In this document: positions 31,161 to 42,365 of the stretch, piece by piece
Position numbering within the stretch: position 1 is the stretch's first letter
Layout: every line of letters starts with the position of its first letter
Source: Vreelandella olivaria
Lineage (GTDB): Bacteria > Pseudomonadota > Gammaproteobacteria > Pseudomonadales > Halomonadaceae
Length of the DNA stretch: 64,000 bases
Direction of reading: 5' to 3'
Assembly: GCA_004295565.1 (NCBI GenBank)
Contig: AP019416.1
Span: 3,782,001-3,846,000, forward strand
Made by a program: the position numbers and the translations under genes
The notes under the pieces: model-generated
Database searches by the model: none
What the model was told of the DNA's origin: nothing
Seen by the model: the letters and a program-made list of their open reading frames with translations, nothing else

Positions 31161-32724
31161 CATCATGCCTCCCGGGCGGGGGTGGATAGTCAGCATCGGC
31201 ATCATCATCCAGGTAACCGCTGCCGGATGGCCCCTTGCGGGCAAGTGCTGCATCAACCACATTTCGATAATGACGAAGGTGGTGTAGAGGACGCCGATGG
31301 CAATCAGGGTAGTGAGCACCTGCTCCGCCGTTAGGCTGGAAATCGCCAGGTGTACCGGAAGGATCTCGCCGATGGCCCAGGGCTGGCGACCATACTCGGC
31401 CACGAACCAACCCGCTTCACAGGCGATCCAGGGCAGCGGCAGGCTGAATAGCGCAAAGCGCAGTAACCACGGGGACTTCTCTGGCTGACGGCGCACGCTA
31501 TGCCAGAAGGCCAGTGCGAACAGCAGCAGCATGCTAAAACCTGCCGCTACCATGGCGCGAAAAGACCAGAACAGCGGCCAAACCTTGGGAATCGACGCCT
31601 CGACGGTCTGGTTAATCTCGGCGGCCGTCGCATTGGCCACATCATCGCTATAGGCGCTAAGCAGTAACCCATAGCCGAGATCGCTGCGCACCTCCTCGAA
31701 CCGGGCCTGATCCCCTTCGCGCGCCTCACCACTGCGCAGGCGCTGCATAAGGGCATAGGCCTCCTGGCCGTTGACGATACGCTCGCGGTGCTCCTCTTTA
31801 AGCTCGCGAATGCCCATCACTTCGGTATCCAGCGAGCGCGTGGCAATCAGGCCCATCACGCCAGGGATACGAATGGCAAAGTCGGTATGCTGTTGCGCCT
31901 CGTTGGGGAGCCCAAACAGGGTAAAGGCTGCCGGTGCGGGATGGGTTTGCCACTCGGCTTCAATGGCCGCCAGTTTGACCTTCTGAACGTCCCCCAGCTC
32001 ATAGCCGGACTCATCGCCGAGGACGATCACCGACAGCGCACTGGCCAACCCAAAAGCAGACGCAATCGCGAAGCTGCGCCGGGCAAAGGCAACTTCGCGG
32101 CCCTTGAGCAGGTACCAGCTTGAAATCGCCAGCACGAACACCGCGCCGGTGACATAGCCCGCGGACACGGTATGCACAAACTTGACTTGGGCGACGGGGT
32201 TGAGCAGCACTTCCGCAAAGCTGACCAACTCCATGCGCATGGTGGCAAGGTTGAGCTCCGACCCGACGGGTGCTGCATCCAGCCATTGGCGACCAGAATC
32301 CACAGGGCCGACATATTGGTCGCCAGCGCCATGAACCAGGTAACCGCCAGATGTTTCTCTTTCGACAGGCGATCCCAGCCGAAGAAGAACAGCCCGACCA
32401 GAGTCGACTCAAGGAAGAACGCCATCAAGGCTTCTATCGCCAGCGGCGCGCCGAAAATATCGCCGACATAGTGAGAGTAGTACGACCAGTTAGTGCCGAA
32501 CTGAAACTCCATGGCGATACCGGTGGTGACCCCCAGCGCAAAGTTAATACCGAACAGCTTGCCCCAGAACTTGGTCATCTGACGATAAATGGTCTTACCG
32601 GTCATCACATAGACCGACTCCATGATCGCCAGCAGTATCGACAGCCCTAGCGTTAAGGGTACAAACAGGAATGCACCATCGCCGTAAAGGCGAACTGCAA
32701 CCTGGATAATTCAACAATGTCCAT
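31141..32724 (-). CDS. cydA: cytochrome bd ubiquinol oxidase subunit I, CydA (frameshifted)
   Basis: Haem-bearing subunit reducing O2 at the expense of quinol under low oxygen. ATG 32724 gives [18 protein letters not shown] with the axial His at the end. [32 protein letters not shown] and [18 protein letters not shown] follow. The Q-loop is of the long E. coli type, starting at GYELGDVQ and including [16 protein letters not shown]. The C-terminus [13 protein letters not shown] and [16 protein letters not shown] is read to TAG at 31141-31143. Frameshifts near 32665, 32270 and 31195. Ignoring the last one makes a false cydA-cydB fusion. About 525 aa. Confidence 0.9.
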
Positions 32725-32840
32725 GAGTGACTCCCGATGGATAGCGTAAACACACCCTCGCCCCACCGGGAAGCCGCTCATTGGCGCCCACCCAGGTAAA
32801 GCGATGGGTATAAGGTTATGCCTCCACCCGAGCCAAAAAT

Positions 32841-32854
32841 TTGATCCTGGTCAA
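32841..32854 (-). promoter_or_regulatory. FNR/Anr-type box upstream of cydA
   Basis: TTGATCCTGGTCAA matches TTGAT-N4-ATCAA at 9 of 10 fixed positions, 117 bp before the cydA start, as expected for oxygen-responsive control of cytochrome bd. Confidence 0.65.
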
Positions 32855-32897
32855 CTCCTTATCTGTGCACTGCGCAGTTGCGACAAAATGCCCTCCC

Positions 32898-32975
32898 AGG
32901 AGCCTGTCCGGCTTGGTCGATCGCCGCGAGAAGCACGGATTCGCAGTAGATCAGTGTTAAGTCGGACAGGCTCCT
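32898..32975. repeat. 78-bp hairpin element touching the polA stop codon (MITE-like)
   Basis: AGGAGCCTGTCCGGCTT (32898-32914) is matched by AAGTCGGACAGGCTCCT (32959-32975) in reverse, 17 bp with one G-T wobble, enclosing 44 bp. The stop codon of polA lies at the outer edge. It looks like terminal inverted repeats of a miniature element or a strong terminator. Confidence 0.55.
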
Positions 32976-35754
32976 AGTGCGCCTCATCCCAATTAGCACC
33001 GCTCTCGGCTTCCACAATCAGCGGTACTTTCAGCTCTGCCGCGCCCTGCATGCGTTTTTGCACCTGCTCGATAAACGTCTCGACCTGCTTCTCGGCCACC
33101 TCAAACACCAGCTCATCGTGCACCTGCATGACCATCAGCGCATCGAACTCGCCTTCTGCCAGCCACGCATCCACGTCGATCATCGCCTGCTTGATGATAT
33201 CCGCCGCGGTGCCCTGCATCGGTGCGTTAATAGCGGTGCGCTCGGCACCTTGGCGACGGTTACGGTTTTGCGACTGGATTTCCGGCAGGTAGAGCCGCCG
33301 ACCCAGCACGGTTTCGACAAAACCATCTTCCGACGCCTGGGAACGGATGCGCTCCATATAGCGGGCCACGCCAGGATAGCGGTCAAAGTAGCGGTCGATG
33401 TAGGTTTGCGCCTGATTACGTTCGATATGCAGCTGGCGGGACAGCCCCAGGCGCTCATGCCGTAGATCAAACCGAAGTTAATCGCTTTGGCGCTGCGGCG
33501 CTGGTCGCCCGACACCTTCTCAAGGGAGGTGCCGAAAACTTCCGCCGCGGTGGCGGTGTGGATATCGCGGCCTTCGGCAAAGGCTTCCAGCAGGCCTTTA
33601 TCCTCGGAAAGGTGCGCCATAATGCGCAGCTCAATTTGAGAGTAGTCGGCAGCGACGATGCGGTAGCCGGGGCGGGCAATAAACGCCTGACGAATTTTGC
33701 GCCCCTCTTCGGTACGGATAGGGATGTTCTGTAAGTTGGGATCCGACGACGACAGCCGCCCGGTGGCGGTCACCGCCTGGTGGTAGCTGGTATGCACCCG
33801 GCCGGTAGCTTTGTTAAGCAGCCGCGGCAGCTTATCGGTGTAGGTGGACTTAAGCTTGGCCAGCCCACGATGCTGCATGATGACCTTGGGCAGCGGGTAA
33901 TCCAGCGCCAGCTCCTCCAGCACGCCTTCTGCGGTAGAGGGCGCGCCTTTGGGCGTTTTCTTAAGCACCGGGATCTTCTGCTCTTCAAACAGAATCTGAC
34001 CCAGCTGTTTGGGCGAGCCCAGGTTAAATTCGCGCCCGGCCAGCTCAAACGCTTCGCGCTCTAACTCGCCAATGCGCTTTTCCAACTGCTGGCTCTGCTT
34101 GTGCAGTAGATCCGCATCCACGGCCACTCCATTACGCTCGATGCGCGAAAGCACTTTGATCAGCGGCAGCTCGATATTATCCAGCACTTCCGCCAGGCGC
34201 CCTTCGCTCTCCACCTGAGGGCGTAGCATCTCTGCAGCCTTAAGGTGATATCGACATCTTCGCAGGCGTAAGGCGCCGCTTGCTCCAGGGCAATCTGGTT
34301 AAAGGTGAGCTGCTTGGCGCCTTTACCCGCAATCTCTTCGAAGGAGATGGTCTTCTCGCCCAGGTACTTAAGCGCCAGGGAGTCCATATCGTGGCGGGTG
34401 GCGGTGGAGTTGAGCACATAGGAGGCCAGCATGGTGTCGGCAAACGGGCCCGCCACGGCAATCGCATAGTTGGCTAGCACCGAAATATCGTACTTGAGGT
34501 TCTGACCAATCTTGGTTTTTTGCGGGTCTTCCAGCAGCGGCTTTAGCGCTGCCAGCACCGTTTTGCGGTCAAGCTGCTTAGGCGCATCCAGATAGTCGTG
34601 GGCAAGCGGGATATAGGCCGCCTCCCCTGCTTCCAGCGCCAGGCCGACGCCGACGATTTCTGCATCCATATAGTTGAGGCTGGTGGTTTCCAGATCAAAA
34701 CAGAAGCGTTCGGCGTTGTGTAGCCTCTCCAGCCAGCGCTCAAAGTCTGCCTGTTCGAGAATGACATGATCTTCACGGGCACTCCCATTGGCAGATGCCT
34801 CCGCGCTTTCGAGATCGTTATCGTCAGCGCTGGCGGGCGCTGTCTCGCCGCCTTTAACGTCATCCACGCCTTCGTCCTTGCCTTCCAGCAGCTCGCCGAG
34901 CCACTGGCGGAACTCCATCTCTTTATACAGCGTGACCAGCGCCTCGCGATCCGGGTGGGCGATATCCAAATCATCCAGCCCCACCGGCAGATCGCAGTCG
35001 ACTTTTATGGTCGCCAGTTGATAGGAGAGAAACGCCTGCTCGCGATGCTCTTCAAGCTTTTTAGGCAGCGTTTTCGCGCCCCGGAAAGTAAGCGTTTTTA
35101 CTCGCTCTAAATCACCGTAGATGGTCTCCAGACCGCCGCCCATGCCTTGCAGTAGGCCAATCGCGGTCTTTTCACCCACACCGGGCACACCAGGGATGTT
35201 ATCGACCTTGTCCCCCATCAGGGCGAGAAAATCGATAATCAGTGCGGGGGGCAGGCCAAACTTTCTTCTACCCCTGCCTCGTCCAGGGTTTCATCCTTCA
35301 TGGTGTTGACCAGGGTGATATGGGCATTGACCAACTGCGCCATGTCCTTATCGCCGGTGGAGATCACCGCGTCGCGGCCCGCCTGGGTGGCATGGTGGGC
35401 CAAGGTGCCGATCACATCATCCGCCTCCACGCCTTCGATGCACAGTAGCGGCAGGCCCAATGCTTTTACGCAGGCGTGCAGCGGCGCAATCTGGCTACGC
35501 AGGTCATCGGGCATGGGCGGGCGGTGGGCTTTGTAGTCGCTGTACATCTCATCACGGAAGGTTTTACCCGGCGCGTCAAATACCACCGCCATGGGGCTGT
35601 CGGGATAATCCTTGATCAGCCGTTTGAGCATGTTCAACACGCCTTTCACCGCGCCCGTCGGCTGACCATTGGAGGTCGTTAGCGGCGGCAGCGCATGGAA
35701 GGCACGGTACAGATAGGAGGAGCCATCTACGAGGACGATCGGAGCGCGAGCCAT
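32974..35754 (-). CDS. polA: DNA polymerase I (frameshifted)
   Basis: Full-length polymerase I, about 925 aa. N-terminal 5' nuclease: [58 protein letters not shown]. Middle 3'-5' exonuclease: [27 protein letters not shown]. Polymerase: [37 protein letters not shown] (motif A), [18 protein letters not shown] (motif B) and [11 protein letters not shown] (motif C). Frameshifts near 35240, 34220 and 33440-33470; as polA is housekeeping, these are very probably sequencing errors. ATG at 35754 begins [13 protein letters not shown]; a TTG six bases upstream is the alternative. Confidence 0.93.
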
Positions 35755-35839
35755 AACCAAGTTCCATTATTGAAAAATTGCTAAAATGAGTTGCTACCAT
35801 GATACCCGCTGCGCAGGCTGCCTGCAGAGTCAAACTCCC

Positions 35840-35871
35840 CTCTTTCATACAACACTCTCTTTCATACAACA
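35840..35871. repeat. 15-bp near-tandem duplication in polA/thrB gap
   Basis: CTCTTTCATACAACA at 35840-35854 and 35857-35871 with two bases between. It sits in the divergent promoter region. Confidence 0.6.
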
Positions 35872-35934
35872 ACGCTGCCAACTCAGCGACCAAGCCGCTA
35901 CAATAATGGGCTTAGCAACCTGGGCGAGACTCTC

Positions 35935-36894
35935 ATGGCTGTATTTACCCCGCTTAGCGACGCACAGGTCGCCGCGTTTTTAGAAAAAATTTGATGTTGG
36001 CAGTTTCGTTTCCCTACAGGGGGTGGCGGGCGGCACCGAAAATTCGACCTTTTTGTCACCACCGACCGCCGCGAGCTGGTGTTGACCCTGTTCGAACAGG
36101 GCGAGCACGCCGAGCTGCCGTTCTTCGTTGAACTGCTCGACTATTTAGACGAACACCGCCTGCCGGTGCCCGGCACCATTCACGACCGTGAAGGCATCGC
36201 GCTGCATAGTCTGGAGGGCAAACCGGCGCTGCTATTCCCGCGCCTGCCTGGCCGTCATCCGGAAGCACCCAATCTGGCCCAGTGCCAAGCCTTAGGCGAT
36301 ACTTTGGGTCGCCTGCACGTGGTGTCGAAGCGCTTCCCCGGCCATCGCCCGAACCCACGGGATCTGAACTGGCTGCAGGTGATGCACCACAAGGTGTTGA
36401 GCTACCTGAGCCCCGCGGATCAAACGCTGATGAAGGATGAAGTCGACGATTTCGAAAGTGCCTTTACACAGCACGGTGAGCTTCCCCAAGGCGCCCTTCA
36501 CGGTGACCTGTTTCGCGACAACACCCTGTTTGAGGATGACCAGCTTGGCGGCATTATCGACTTTTATAATGGCTGCACTGGCGACCTGCTGTTTGATCTG
36601 GCGATCGTGATCAACGACTGGGCCTCTAACGACGATGGCACGCTCCACCCTGAGCGCTACAATACCTTGTTGAGTGCCTATCAGGCGCGCCGCCCATTAA
36701 CGACAGATGAACGGGAATTGTGGCCCACCATGCTACGCATGACAGCCCTGCGCTACTGGCTGTCTCGTCTGCTGGTGGTCTATGTTGATCCACCGGCCCA
36801 CGACTTGACGCCCCACGACCCGGAGCGTTTCCGTACCATTTTAAACGCGCGCATTGCCCACGGTGCACTGCCGCTACCTGAGGTTTCTGCATGA
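35935..36894 (+). CDS. thrB: homoserine kinase, ThrB type II (aminoglycoside-kinase fold)
   Basis: Phosphorylates homoserine to O-phosphohomoserine in threonine synthesis. ATG at 35935 gives MAVFTPLSDAQVAAFLEKF; two compensating indels lie near 35985 and 36030, after which the frame is clean. Kinase motifs are GALHGDLFRDNTLFEDD (catalytic loop with Asp and Asn) and GIIDFYNGCTGDLLFDLAIVINDW (metal-binding Asp). About 320 aa, as in Pseudomonas-type ThrB. The stop overlaps the start of speA (ATGA), so the two are co-translated. The other threonine genes are not in this window. Confidence 0.85.
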
Positions 36895-38804
36895 GTGTGA
36901 TGGCAACGACTAGCCCTGCCCTTCGCGCACGGCGCACCTGGAATATCGACCAATGGGGCAGCGGCTACTTCGACGTAGATGACCACGGCCAGGCCCTGGT
37001 ACGCCCGCTGGGTAGTGATGCAGAAGGCCCAGCGCTACCGCTTAGCGGCCTGGTGCGCCAACTGCAAGCAGCCGGGCTGCGCCTGCCGGTGCTGGTGCGC
37101 TTTAGCGATATACTTCACGACCGGGTCGAGCAGTTGTGCGGTGCGTTTGATGCCGCCATGAGCGACTGCGACTACCAGGGCGGCTACACCGCCGTTTACC
37201 CGATTAAAGTGAACCAGCAGCGCCGGGTGGTGGAAGAGATTCTGGCCACCGCCGAGCGCGGCAGTGGTCGCGTGGGGCTGGAAGCGGGCAGCAAGCCGGA
37301 GCTACTGGCAGTGCTGGCACTCTCCGACGGCGGCTCCTCGCTGATTGTGTGTAACGGCTACAAAGACCGCGAGTATGTGCGCCTGGCGCTGCTGGGGAAA
37401 AGCTCGGCCACAAGGTCTACTTGGTGGTCGAAAAGCTCTCCGAATTGCAGCTGATTTTGGAAGAGGCCCGCGAGCTGGAGGTTACGCCCCGCATAGGCCT
37501 GCGCGCCCGCCTGGCCTCGGTGGGTAAAGGCAAATGGCAGAATACCGGCGGCGAAAATCCAAGTTCGGCCTCACCGCCAGTCAGATACTTGAAGTCGTCG
37601 ATACGCTGCGGGTCGAGAATGCGCTGGAAAGCCTGCAGTTAGTCCACTTCCACCTGGGCTCCCAGATCGCCAATATTCGCGACATTCAGCGCGGCCTGCG
37701 CGAATGCGCGCGCTTCTACCAAAACCTGATGGAACTGGGTGCCCCAATTGACACGGTGGACGTGGGCGGCGGCTTGGGGATCGACTACGAAGGCACGCGT
37801 TCGCGCAGCTTCTGCTCGGCCAACTACTCGATGCGTGAATACGCCCGCAACGTCGTCAGCGCCTTTGCTCAGCTATGCCAGGAGGCGAACCTGCCGCAGC
37901 CGCACCTGATCAGCGAATCGGGGCGCGCACTGACCGCTCACCATGCGGTGTTGATCACCAATGTGATTGGCGAGGAGCGTATCGACGACACCCCACCGGA
38001 GCGGCATGCTCAAGAGGACACTCAGGTTGAGTTGCTGTGGCGGGTATTTGAGCAGCTAGCGACAGCCCAAGAGCCGCGCATGCTGGTCGAGGCGTGGCAC
38101 GACCTGCTGCAAGCAGTAAGCGAGCTGCAGGAGCGTTTTGTCATGGGGTTGAGCGACATTACCGCCCGGGCCGAAGGCGAGCGGGTTTATATGGCTGCCT
38201 GCGCGCGGCTGCGTACCCAGCTCGATACCCGTAACCGCGCCCATCGCGAAATTATGGATGAACTCGCGGAGAAGCTCGCCGATAAACTGTTCGTCAACTT
38301 TTCCCTGTTCCAGTCGGTGCCTGACGTTTGGGGTATTGAGCAGATCTTCCCGGTGTTGCCGCTAAGCGGGCTCGATCAGGCCCCCACCCGGCGGGCGGTG
38401 ATTCAGGATATTACCTGCGATTCCGATGGCCGCATCGACAGCTACGTCGACGGCCAGGGGTAGAGAGCACCCTACCGCTGCCTGAGTGGGCTTCAGACGA
38501 CGAGCGCTGGCTGGGCTTTTTCCTGGTGGGCGCGTATCAGGAGATCCTTGGCGATTTGCATAACCTGTTTGGCGATACCGATTCCGTCGACGCCGCACTC
38601 AATGCCGATGGCGAGTGGACGCTCTCCAACCCTTTGGCAGGCGATTCGGTGGCCCAGGTGCTGGCCTACGTCAACTTCAATGCCAACGTGCTCAAGCAGA
38701 AGCTCACCGACCAGCTAGCCGCCAGTGGCTTTTCGGCGGATGAGCAGGCCCGCTTTGCGGCCAGCTTAAGCGAAGGGCTGGAAGGCTATACCTATCTTGA
38801 ATGA
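36891..38804 (+). CDS. speA: biosynthetic arginine decarboxylase SpeA (frameshifted)
   Basis: PLP enzyme making agmatine from arginine for polyamine synthesis, about 638 aa. PLP-lysine motif [16 protein letters not shown] (~residue 105), [79 protein letters not shown] and [12 protein letters not shown] are all family blocks. The C-terminus ends [12 protein letters not shown]. Frameshifts near 37400, 37555 and 38460. ATG at 36891 overlaps the thrB stop; pairing of thrB with speA appears to be by position only. A strong terminator follows. Confidence 0.92.
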
Positions 38805-38850
38805 GCTGGCTTGGATGGCCTACCTAGCTAGGGTAGCTTAACAGCCCAAA

Positions 38851-38887
38851 GAAACGCCACCCGTGGTTAACGGGTGGCGTTTCTATT
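38851..38887 (+). terminator. terminator after speA
   Basis: GAAACGCCACCCG (38851-38863) and CGGGTGGCGTTTC (38871-38883), 13-bp perfect stem, then TATT. Confidence 0.8.
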
Positions 38888-38950
38888 GATAACGATAGCG
38901 AATGCTTGTGGCGGGCTATCGGCTTCACTGCTTGCCTATCAACGAGTTGG

Positions 38951-39616
38951 TTACTCGACGACGCTGGTCTCAATTTCCAAACCGCCGGTCAAGGTTAAGC
39001 GCAGTGATGAACCGCGAACCAGTTCCCCAACGCCAGAAGGCGTGCCGGTTAGGATCACATCGCCCGGCTCCAGGGTGAAGTGACGGCTCATTTCAGCCAC
39101 CAGCGTGGGAACCGCAAAGATCATATCGGAACCTTCGCCGTGCTGACGCTCTTCCCCATCGATTTCAAGGGTAAACGCCAGCGCATTCCAGTTGGGTACC
39201 CGGCTTAGCGGCAGAAAAGACGAAAGCGGGCAGGCGCCATCAAACGCTTTGGCGATTTCCCAAGGGTGCCCCTTCTCTTTTAGCTTGGTCTGCACATCAC
39301 GCAGCGTTAAATCCATCGCCAACCCAATACCAACAATCGCGCGCTCGGCTTCATCCAGGGTGGCGTGGGTTAATGTTTCACCCACTAACAGCGCAAGCTC
39401 GACTTCATAATGCACGTCGCCGCGTGAAAACGGTGGATCCAACGGCTTGGTCAGATCCACAACGCTGGTCGACGGCTTAATGAACAGCAGCGGCTCAGTG
39501 GGAACCGGATTATCCAGCTCTTTCGCATGGTCGGCATAATTACGGCCGATGCAGACAACCTTGCCCAGCGGGTGGGGAAACTCCTGGCCATCGGTAAACT
39601 GTGGAACAAAACGCAT
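38951..39616 (-). CDS. fumarylacetoacetate hydrolase family protein
   Basis: Intact 221-aa enzyme of the FAH/FAHD1 family, metal-dependent hydrolases or decarboxylases of oxo-acids (acylpyruvase or oxaloacetate decarboxylase type). It begins MRFVPQFTDGQEFPHPLGKVVCIGRNYADHAKEL. The metal ligands are in VHYEVELALLVG and GIGLAMDLTLRDVQ; the C-terminal VILTGTPSGVGEL is diagnostic. The start at 39616 is chosen over an upstream ATG because AAGGAG lies nine bases before it. It is one of the few long genes in the window without a frameshift. Confidence 0.9.
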   Translation of the reverse strand: MRFVPQFTDGQEFPHPLGKVVCIGRNYADHAKELDNPVPTEPLLFIKPSTSVVDLTKPLDPPFSRGDVHYEVELALLVGETLTHATLDEAERAIVGIGLAMDLTLRDVQTKLKEKGHPWEIAKAFDGACPLSSFLPLSRVPNWNALAFTLEIDGEERQHGEGSDMIFAVPTLVAEMSRHFTLEPGDVILTGTPSGVGELVRGSSLRLTLTGGLEIETSVVE

Positions 39617-39734
39617 GGCGGGTATTCTCCTTCTCATTATGCGTGCCGCATTCGCAACGACAGACGCAACAGTTTACCCCACCTATACGAAGGTTCCACA
39701 CCCTTCGGCCATGAATTTGTTTCCCCACTGCTGG

Positions 39735-40732
39735 TTAGCGATACTGCTGAGCCTGCTGATCAGGGCTATGAGCCAAGAAATCCGGCCGCTGCTTAGCCGC
39801 CGCGTACGGCTCCCCGCAGCGATTGTCCTGGCGGTTAAACACGAAGAACACATTACTACGCGGGTCGGGCGAAAGGTTCGCGTTCGAAGCATGCAGGGTA
39901 TTGCAATCAAACAGCAATAAACCACCCGCCTTACCTTTCGGCGCTTCAATACCGTGCTCTGCCACTAGCTCAGTTAACGCTTCTGGGCTTGGCACGCCCA
40001 CCTCCTGAGCTTTCAGCGAGCTTTTATGGTTATCTTCTGGCGTTTCACCCAGGCAGGGTACAAATTTCTTGTGCGAACCGGGAATCAGCATCAACGGGCC
40101 GTTGAACTCGTGGTTGTCGGTTAAGATCAACGAAGCGCTAACCGCATGCATTGCGGGCATGCCGTCTTCCGCGTGCCACGTCTCAAAATCGGAGTGCCAG
40201 TTAAAGCCCTTACCGGCAAACCCAGGCTTATAATTAATCCGCGACTGATGCACGTAAGGATCGCCGCCAATGATTTGACGGGCCGCACCCGCGACGCGCT
40301 CATCGCTGGCCAGTTTTCCCAACCGTTCAGAGAGGAAGTGCACCGCAAATAGCGAGCGGATCTCCTGGCTCTCTGGCTCAGTGACGCTGAAATCCTGATT
40401 GAGATACTCATCGTTGCTCATCAACGCCTTCATTTCCTGACGCAACTCTTCAAGCTCTGCGCCATCAATGAGGTTGGGAATAAACAGAAAGCCCTTCCGC
40501 TCAAACTCATCGAGCTGCGCCTGGCTTAATGGGCCGGAAAGCTGGCGCCCCTTGACCACCGCATCCTGGCGCGGCAGCCAGGTCTGTGCAGGGGTGTGGC
40601 TAAGCGCGACGGGTAGGCATCCTGTACCTGTGCGCGTTGCGACTGTGTGCTGTGCACATTAGGCGCATCGGCCATTTCGCTATACTGCTTATGAGCGGTT
40701 ACTGTATGTAGTGGTGTACTTTTGACTGTCAT
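39735..40732 (-). CDS. ectD: ectoine hydroxylase EctD
   Basis: Fe(II)/2-oxoglutarate dioxygenase converting ectoine to 5-hydroxyectoine, a compatible solute. ATG 40732 follows AAGGAGTGGATTAG. N-terminus MTVKSTPLHTVTAHKQYSE; one frameshift near 40605 (VQDAYP then VALSHTPAQTWLPRQ) connects to GPLSQAQLDEFERKGFLFIPNL. The EctD signature FNWHSDFETWHAEDGMPAMHAVS carries the HxD iron ligands, the distal His is in TLHASNANLSPDPRSN. About 332 aa. The ectABC genes are not adjacent, as is usual in Halomonas. The 290 bp upstream contain no other gene. Confidence 0.93.
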
Positions 40733-41024
40733 CTAATCCACTCCTTGTATGATTAGGTTTCAGGTCGAATGTTGTTACAGGTGATATCTTAGACAAAACA
40801 AAACAGCATGCAAGGCTCCTCAGTAGCTTTCATAACATGTGTTACGTGAAAAATTAAAATTTTTACCCTAATAAAATCCGGGATAATCTTTCTTCTCTAA
40901 TCTTAACGCCCTCATAAGCTTTTTCCGCTCATAAGTAGTTGACCAAGAAGCCGTATCCCAACCTAAAGGAGTAAAAAACCGTCATTAAATCCTTCAAAAA
41001 ACCTGAAGCGCCTAGAGGCCCCCA

Positions 41025-41523
41025 TCAGCCTCTTATCCGCACCATGAAAAAAACAAAAAATATATTAACGACATCGCCTTGTTTAACGCTGATAGGATTC
41101 AAAGACGCCTTACCTTCCCTATTTGAATAACATGGGTTAAACATCCAGCCTATTTTCAATCCAGCACAACCACCGGATAGAACCGTGCCTTGATACTCCC
41201 GTCCACTTACATTTTCACCATGCACTTCTTTTATATCAGTTTTTCCACTATGCAAATTATCAAAATTATAAACTGTCCAACTATGCTCTCGCTTATCCCC
41301 CGCTCAACAGTGATAAATATATTTCTTATATAAACAGGATCTGCTGACATATTTGTCCATACCAGCTTCATGCTATGAAGATCATAGCCCTCCATATGAA
41401 TAATAAAACGAGGCTTTCGTTGACGCTTATATTTTAAAAAAAACACCTGAGCAAAAGCAACCCATATAAAAAGGTACCCACTTCTACAAAAGCCATCACT
41501 GTTTCATAATAAGCATCAACCAT
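41025..41523 (-). CDS. membrane-anchored protein of unknown function (frameshifted)
   Basis: About 165 aa, unrecognised. ATG at 41523 gives MVDAYYETVMAFVEVGTFLYGLLLL, one transmembrane helix. A frameshift in a T8 run (~41440) leads to FFLKYKRQRKPRFIIHMEGYD, another near 41290 to DNLHSGKTDIKEVHGENVSG and GGCAGLKIGWMFNPCYSNREG. The remainder is basic and beta-like, ending FFVFFMVRIRG. AT-rich compared with ectD. It lies 24 bp after the Crp/Fnr-type gene on the same strand, so it may belong to the same transcript. No function is proposed. Confidence 0.5.
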
Positions 41524-41547
41524 TTTTTCACACTAAAAATCAACACA

Positions 41548-42365
41548 TTAATCAATATTTAGATAAGCCAAATCAATATGACTATAAATCAAATCCCGAT
41601 CAAACCCTGTGAGTTCTGCTAGCAACTCAGGCTCAAGCAGTTTGATTGAATTCCTACTTTACGAATTAACTTCTTTTGTTCTAATGTCGTCATACAACGA
41701 CTTACGTGAACATTCGTAATACCCAACAACTCACCAACAACTTCCTGCGTCACAGGGAAATACAACAATTTCGACCTAACCATCTCATTAAAACTAAATC
41801 TTTCATATATCTCGAGTAAAAAATGAGCAACCCTCTCCTCTGCTTTTAAATGAGTGCAACTTCTTAACCTTTCAATGGCAATATTATCATTGACCATTAT
41901 ATAAGACACAATGGATTTTTTAATATCAGAATTTCTCTCAAAAGCTCATGTATGTCGTCAACAGATATCTTGTCTAGCTGACAAGCCTGCAGCGCCAACA
42001 AAGTTATACTATGGCTTATGAAAAACTTTCACGAAGACCTACAATATCACCAGGCATGTAGACATTGCATATATCTTCTCCACGACCGGTGGCTGAATGG
42101 CATAAACTTACCCATCCTTTTCTTATTATGAAAATATCTGATTTATCTTGACTTGCAGAGTATAACTTTTGATTCCTTTTCAACTCAATGCTTTTAACTT
42201 TAATACTAGATAATTGACCAACGGCCTCGTCACCTAGATGAGCATAGCGACCAAGAATCTCCCAAGCCCTATTAACCTGGTGCCTTGAGCCTTGACGACG
42301 ACTTCTTCAGCCTGGTGGTTACTTCCGCTAACAGAACCACTTATATCAACCACATTGCTTGTCAT
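41548..42365 (-). CDS. Crp/Fnr family transcriptional regulator (frameshifted)
   Basis: About 270 aa. ATG 42365 is preceded by GGAGTGTAGAG. N-terminal cyclic-nucleotide-binding-like domain: LGDEAVGQLSSIKV, SDIFIIRKGWVSLCHSATGRG, MPGDIVGLRESFHKP, then LLALQACQLDKISVDDIHELL. C-terminal HTH_Crp: SCTHLKAEERVAHFLLEIYERF and FPVTQEVVGELLGITNVHVSRCMTTLEQKKLI. The restored C-terminus is NSIKLLEPELLAELTGFDRDLIY, ending at TAA 41548-41550. At least four frameshifts (about 42275, 42015, 41935, 41640). No FNR-type Cys cluster is visible. Divergent from the ATP-grasp/CocE pair. Confidence 0.7.

Noticed and set aside
30858-32303. One long open frame that seems to fuse CydA and CydB
   Set aside because: The join occurs only because of a frame change near 31195; the CydA C-terminus and CydB N-terminus are each complete in their own frames, so the fusion is an artefact.
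39527-39796. Plus-strand ORFs between the FAH-type gene and ectD
   Set aside because: Antisense to both genes; no ribosome site or recognisable protein.
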